Shown piece by piece: positions 5,543 through 7,878 of a stretch of DNA of 7,878 nucleotides. Within the stretch, counting starts at the first letter, position 1; every line of letters starts with the position of its first letter. Both the position numbers and the translations under genes were made by a program. The notes beneath the pieces were generated by a model that was given only the letters and a program-made list of their open reading frames with translations, was not told where the DNA came from and did not search any database. Source of the stretch: JADKIH01 sp031427625 (GTDB lineage Bacteria > Bacteroidota > Bacteroidia > AKYH767-A > 2013-40CM-41-45); NCBI GenBank assembly GCA_031427625.1, contig JANPNV010000130.1, positions 1-7,878 of the forward strand, read 5' to 3'.

Positions 5543-7878
5543 ATGCCAGTCCTTTTTGTCGACGTAATTCTACCGTTACCCGTTCAGAACCTGTTTACAT
5601 ACAGCGTTCCTGAAATTTTTGTATCAGAGGTGGAGGCAGGAAAGCGGGTAATCGTACCATTCGGAAAAAATAAAATTTACTCCGCTATAATCAGAAGGAT
5701 TCATGATTCTCCAAAGAATGATTTCGAGATTAAGGAAATTCAATCTGTCCTCGACGAGCAGCCGCTGGTCAATGAAAGGCAATTTGAATTTTGGGAATGG
5801 ATGGCCTCTTATTATATGTGTACCATTGGTGAGGTAATGAATGCATCATTGCCAGCAGCATTAAAGCTACAGAGCGAAACGAAGGTAATGCTTATCGAAG
5901 GGAATGAAGAACGAACTGATCTGACTCCCAGCGAAGAAATAATCGTTGAAGCCCTTCAATCAAGAAAGGAAATTACGATCGATGAAATCGTAAAGCTTTT
6001 GAATAAGACATCGGTTCATCAGATATTGAAGAATGCGATAGCGAAAAATCTGATCATTCTCAGCGAAGACATTAACCTTCGTTACAAACCTAGGAAAGAT
6101 GCCTATCTCCGGTTGTCAGATACTTATAAGAATGAGTCTGCACTCGAAGAACTGTTTCATCAACTGGAAAAAGATGCGAGGAAGTCTAAGCAAATGGAGA
6201 CGCTACTGATTTTCATGAAGTATCTTTTTGACGATAAGGAAAGGGAATCAGTAAAGAAGACTGTGATGCTTCAGCATGAAGGTGTTTCAAAAAGTTCAGT
6301 TCATACATTGGTGTTGAACAATATCCTGACGGAATTTGATGTTATTGTTGACAGAATTCCAGCGGTTAGGAAAAAATTAATTGATCCGCTTATACTTAGC
6401 ACGTTTCAGGAAAAGGCACTTGAAGAAGTAAAAAAAACTTTTGTTGAACATGATGTGACTCTTTTACATGGTGTAACATCGAGTGGCAAGACGGAAGTAT
6501 ATATTCATCTGATCAATGAAATGATTCTGGCGGGGAAGCAGGTTCTGTATCTGCTTCCGGAAATTGCACTGACTACACAGTTAATCGTGCGATTGCAGAA
6601 ATATTTTGGTGATAAGGTTGGAGTTTATCATTCGAAATACAGCAGCAATGAAAGAGTCGAAATCTGGAATCATGTATTAGAATTTTCGGGAGGGAAAAAC
6701 AAACGCGCTCAGATAATTATTGGTGCACGATCGGCGTTGTTTCTGCCATTTACGAATCTTGGACTTATCGTAGTGGACGAAGAGCATGACCAGAGCTTTA
6801 AGCAATCAGATCCTGCACCAAGGTATCACGGTAGGGATTCGGCAATTATGCTTGCGCACATTCACAAGGCGAAGACATTATTGGGTTCGGCAACTCCATC
6901 GATGGAAAGTTACTTTAATGCTGAGAATAATCGTTTCGGATTGGTGAAATTAAAAGAAAGACATGGCGGTATGCAGATGCCTGAATTAATTCTTGCTGAT
7001 GTGAGAGAGGCGAAAAGAAAGAAACTGATGAAATCCCACTTTACTCCGGAACTCCTTACGGCAATTCAAGAGGCATTGGGTAATAAGGAACAGGTTATTC
7101 TTTTTCAAAATCGCAGAGGTTTTTCGAATTATATTGAATGTACTAATTGTGACTGGATTCCTCATTGTAAAAATTGTTCAGTCACTCTGACTTATCATAA
7201 GCACAGTAATTTATTGAAGTGCCACTACTGCGGCTATGTTGAAAATGTCCCAGCCAACTGTAAGAATTGTGGTGATTTTCGCTTAGAGGTAAAAGGATTT
7301 GGAACGGAGAAAATTGAAGAGGAGATTGCCTTATTTTTTCCTGATTCGAGGATTGCAAGGATGGATATGGACTCAACGAGGACGAAGACATCATTTCAAA
7401 AAATAATAGGTGATTTCGAAGAGGGAAGAGTTGATATATTAGTGGGTACGCAGATGGTGACAAAGGGACTCGACTTCGATAATGTGAGCACGGTGGGCAT
7501 TATCAATGCAGATCAGCTTCTAAACTTTCCTGACTTTCGTTCTTTTGAAAGAAGCTATCAATTAATTGCTCAGGTCAGTGGCCGGTCGGGACGAAAGCTG
7601 AAGAGAGGTAAGGTGATCATTCAGACTCATCAACCGGATCATTGGGTGATATCTGATGTGGTTAACAATGATTATGAGAATTTTTATCGCCGCGATTTAA
7701 ATGAAAGAAACAGATTCGGCTATCCACCACATTCCAGACTTATAGAAATAACTCTCCGACATAAAGATAGCGAGGTTGTGCAAGAAGCAGCTGCTGTATT
7801 TGCAGAGTTGCTACGGACAAAACTTGGAAACAGAGTTCACGGACCACATATTCCGCTTGTTTCAAAAATTCGGAATCT
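5543..7878 (+). CDS. priA: Primosomal protein N' (PriA), replication restart helicase, 3' end beyond window
   Basis: An uninterrupted frame of 778 full codons runs off the right edge; PriA is usually somewhat over 800 residues in this phylum, so perhaps 40-50 are missing. PriA is a superfamily 2 3'-5' DNA helicase that recognises stalled forks and reloads the replicative helicase. The N-terminal 3'-DNA-binding domain starts with MPVLFVDVILPLPVQNLFTY. The helicase core has Walker A GVTSSGKTE at 310-318, DEEH at 412-415, GSATPS at 448-453 and the motif VI region QVSGRSGR at 677-684. The zinc-binding insertion contains all eight expected cysteines: C533, C536, C542, C545, C560, C563, C573 and C576. 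The ATG at 5543 begins exactly at the conserved N-terminus, and there is no ATG in frame immediately upstream. No clear ribosome binding site precedes it. The gene is divergent from the OstA-like gene across 84 nt. Confidence 0.97.
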   Translation, partial: MPVLFVDVILPLPVQNLFTYSVPEIFVSEVEAGKRVIVPFGKNKIYSAIIRRIHDSPKNDFEIKEIQSVLDEQPLVNERQFEFWEWMASYYMCTIGEVMNASLPAALKLQSETKVMLIEGNEERTDLTPSEEIIVEALQSRKEITIDEIVKLLNKTSVHQILKNAIAKNLIILSEDINLRYKPRKDAYLRLSDTYKNESALEELFHQLEKDARKSKQMETLLIFMKYLFDDKERESVKKTVMLQHEGVSKSSVHTLVLNNILTEFDVIVDRIPAVRKKLIDPLILSTFQEKALEEVKKTFVEHDVTLLHGVTSSGKTEVYIHLINEMILAGKQVLYLLPEIALTTQLIVRLQKYFGDKVGVYHSKYSSNERVEIWNHVLEFSGGKNKRAQIIIGARSALFLPFTNLGLIVVDEEHDQSFKQSDPAPRYHGRDSAIMLAHIHKAKTLLGSATPSMESYFNAENNRFGLVKLKERHGGMQMPELILADVREAKRKKLMKSHFTPELLTAIQEALGNKEQVILFQNRRGFSNYIECTNCDWIPHCKNCSVTLTYHKHSNLLKCHYCGYVENVPANCKNCGDFRLEVKGFGTEKIEEEIALFFPDSRIARMDMDSTRTKTSFQKIIGDFEEGRVDILVGTQMVTKGLDFDNVSTVGIINADQLLNFPDFRSFERSYQLIAQVSGRSGRKLKRGKVIIQTHQPDHWVISDVVNNDYENFYRRDLNERNRFGYPPHSRLIEITLRHKDSEVVQEAAAVFAELLRTKLGNRVHGPHIPLVSKIRN

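Noticed and set aside
7182..7463. A 93-codon minus-strand open frame inside priA
   Set aside because: It is antisense to the conserved zinc-binding and helicase part of priA, is Ser/Pro/Leu rich as expected for a shadow frame, and has no family resemblance.
7571..7600. PriA motif VI reading QVSGRSGR instead of the more familiar AGRAGR
   Set aside because: Serine at these positions is a conservative and common variation in Bacteroidota PriA; both arginines are kept, so no loss of function is suggested.
1..7878. Mobile elements, CRISPR arrays, tRNA or rRNA genes, defence or phage genes
   Set aside because: No terminal inverted repeats, transposase motifs, regularly spaced repeats, tRNA-like folds or rRNA sequence were seen on either strand; conserved genes fill nearly the whole window.

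Overview
This 7.9-kb window looks like ordinary chromosome from a member of the Bacteroidota. The evidence is a transketolase split into two genes, the N-terminus of an ECF sigma factor of the type common in that phylum, a long OstA-like envelope protein with the phylum's typical layout, and a PriA carrying the NAD...QVSGR wording seen in Bacteroidota. Base composition is moderately AT-rich and canonical Shine-Dalgarno sequences are mostly absent, which also fits. I cannot place it below phylum level.

Layout. From 3320 down to the left edge runs a tight minus-strand cluster: transketolase N-terminal subunit (2466-3320), a secreted von Willebrand factor A (VWA) protein (1088-2458), transketolase C-terminal subunit (91-1065) and the first 20 codons of an ECF sigma factor (1-61, cut by the edge). 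Gaps are 7, 22 and 29 nt, so a single transcript is likely. A 191-nt non-coding gap (3321-3511) separates it from a second minus-strand pair: a 512-aa OstA-like protein (3920-5458) followed after 9 nt by an Hsp15-type S4 RNA-binding protein (3512-3910). An 84-nt divergent intergenic region (5459-5542) then leads to priA on the plus strand (5543 to the right edge, 778 codons seen, 3' end missing).

How they work together. The two transketolase halves should assemble into one thiamine-diphosphate enzyme of the non-oxidative pentose phosphate pathway. Between them sits a gene for an exported VWA protein with an intact metal-ion-dependent adhesion site (MIDAS) and a beta-rich tail; it has no obvious link to sugar metabolism and is the least explained part of the window. 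The OstA-like protein is probably part of lipopolysaccharide transport, the S4 protein probably acts on stalled 50S subunits, and PriA restarts replication forks.

I found no mobile element, CRISPR array, rRNA, tRNA, phage gene or defence system. I see no convincing new system; the findings are modest points of gene order, start choice and small regulatory signals.
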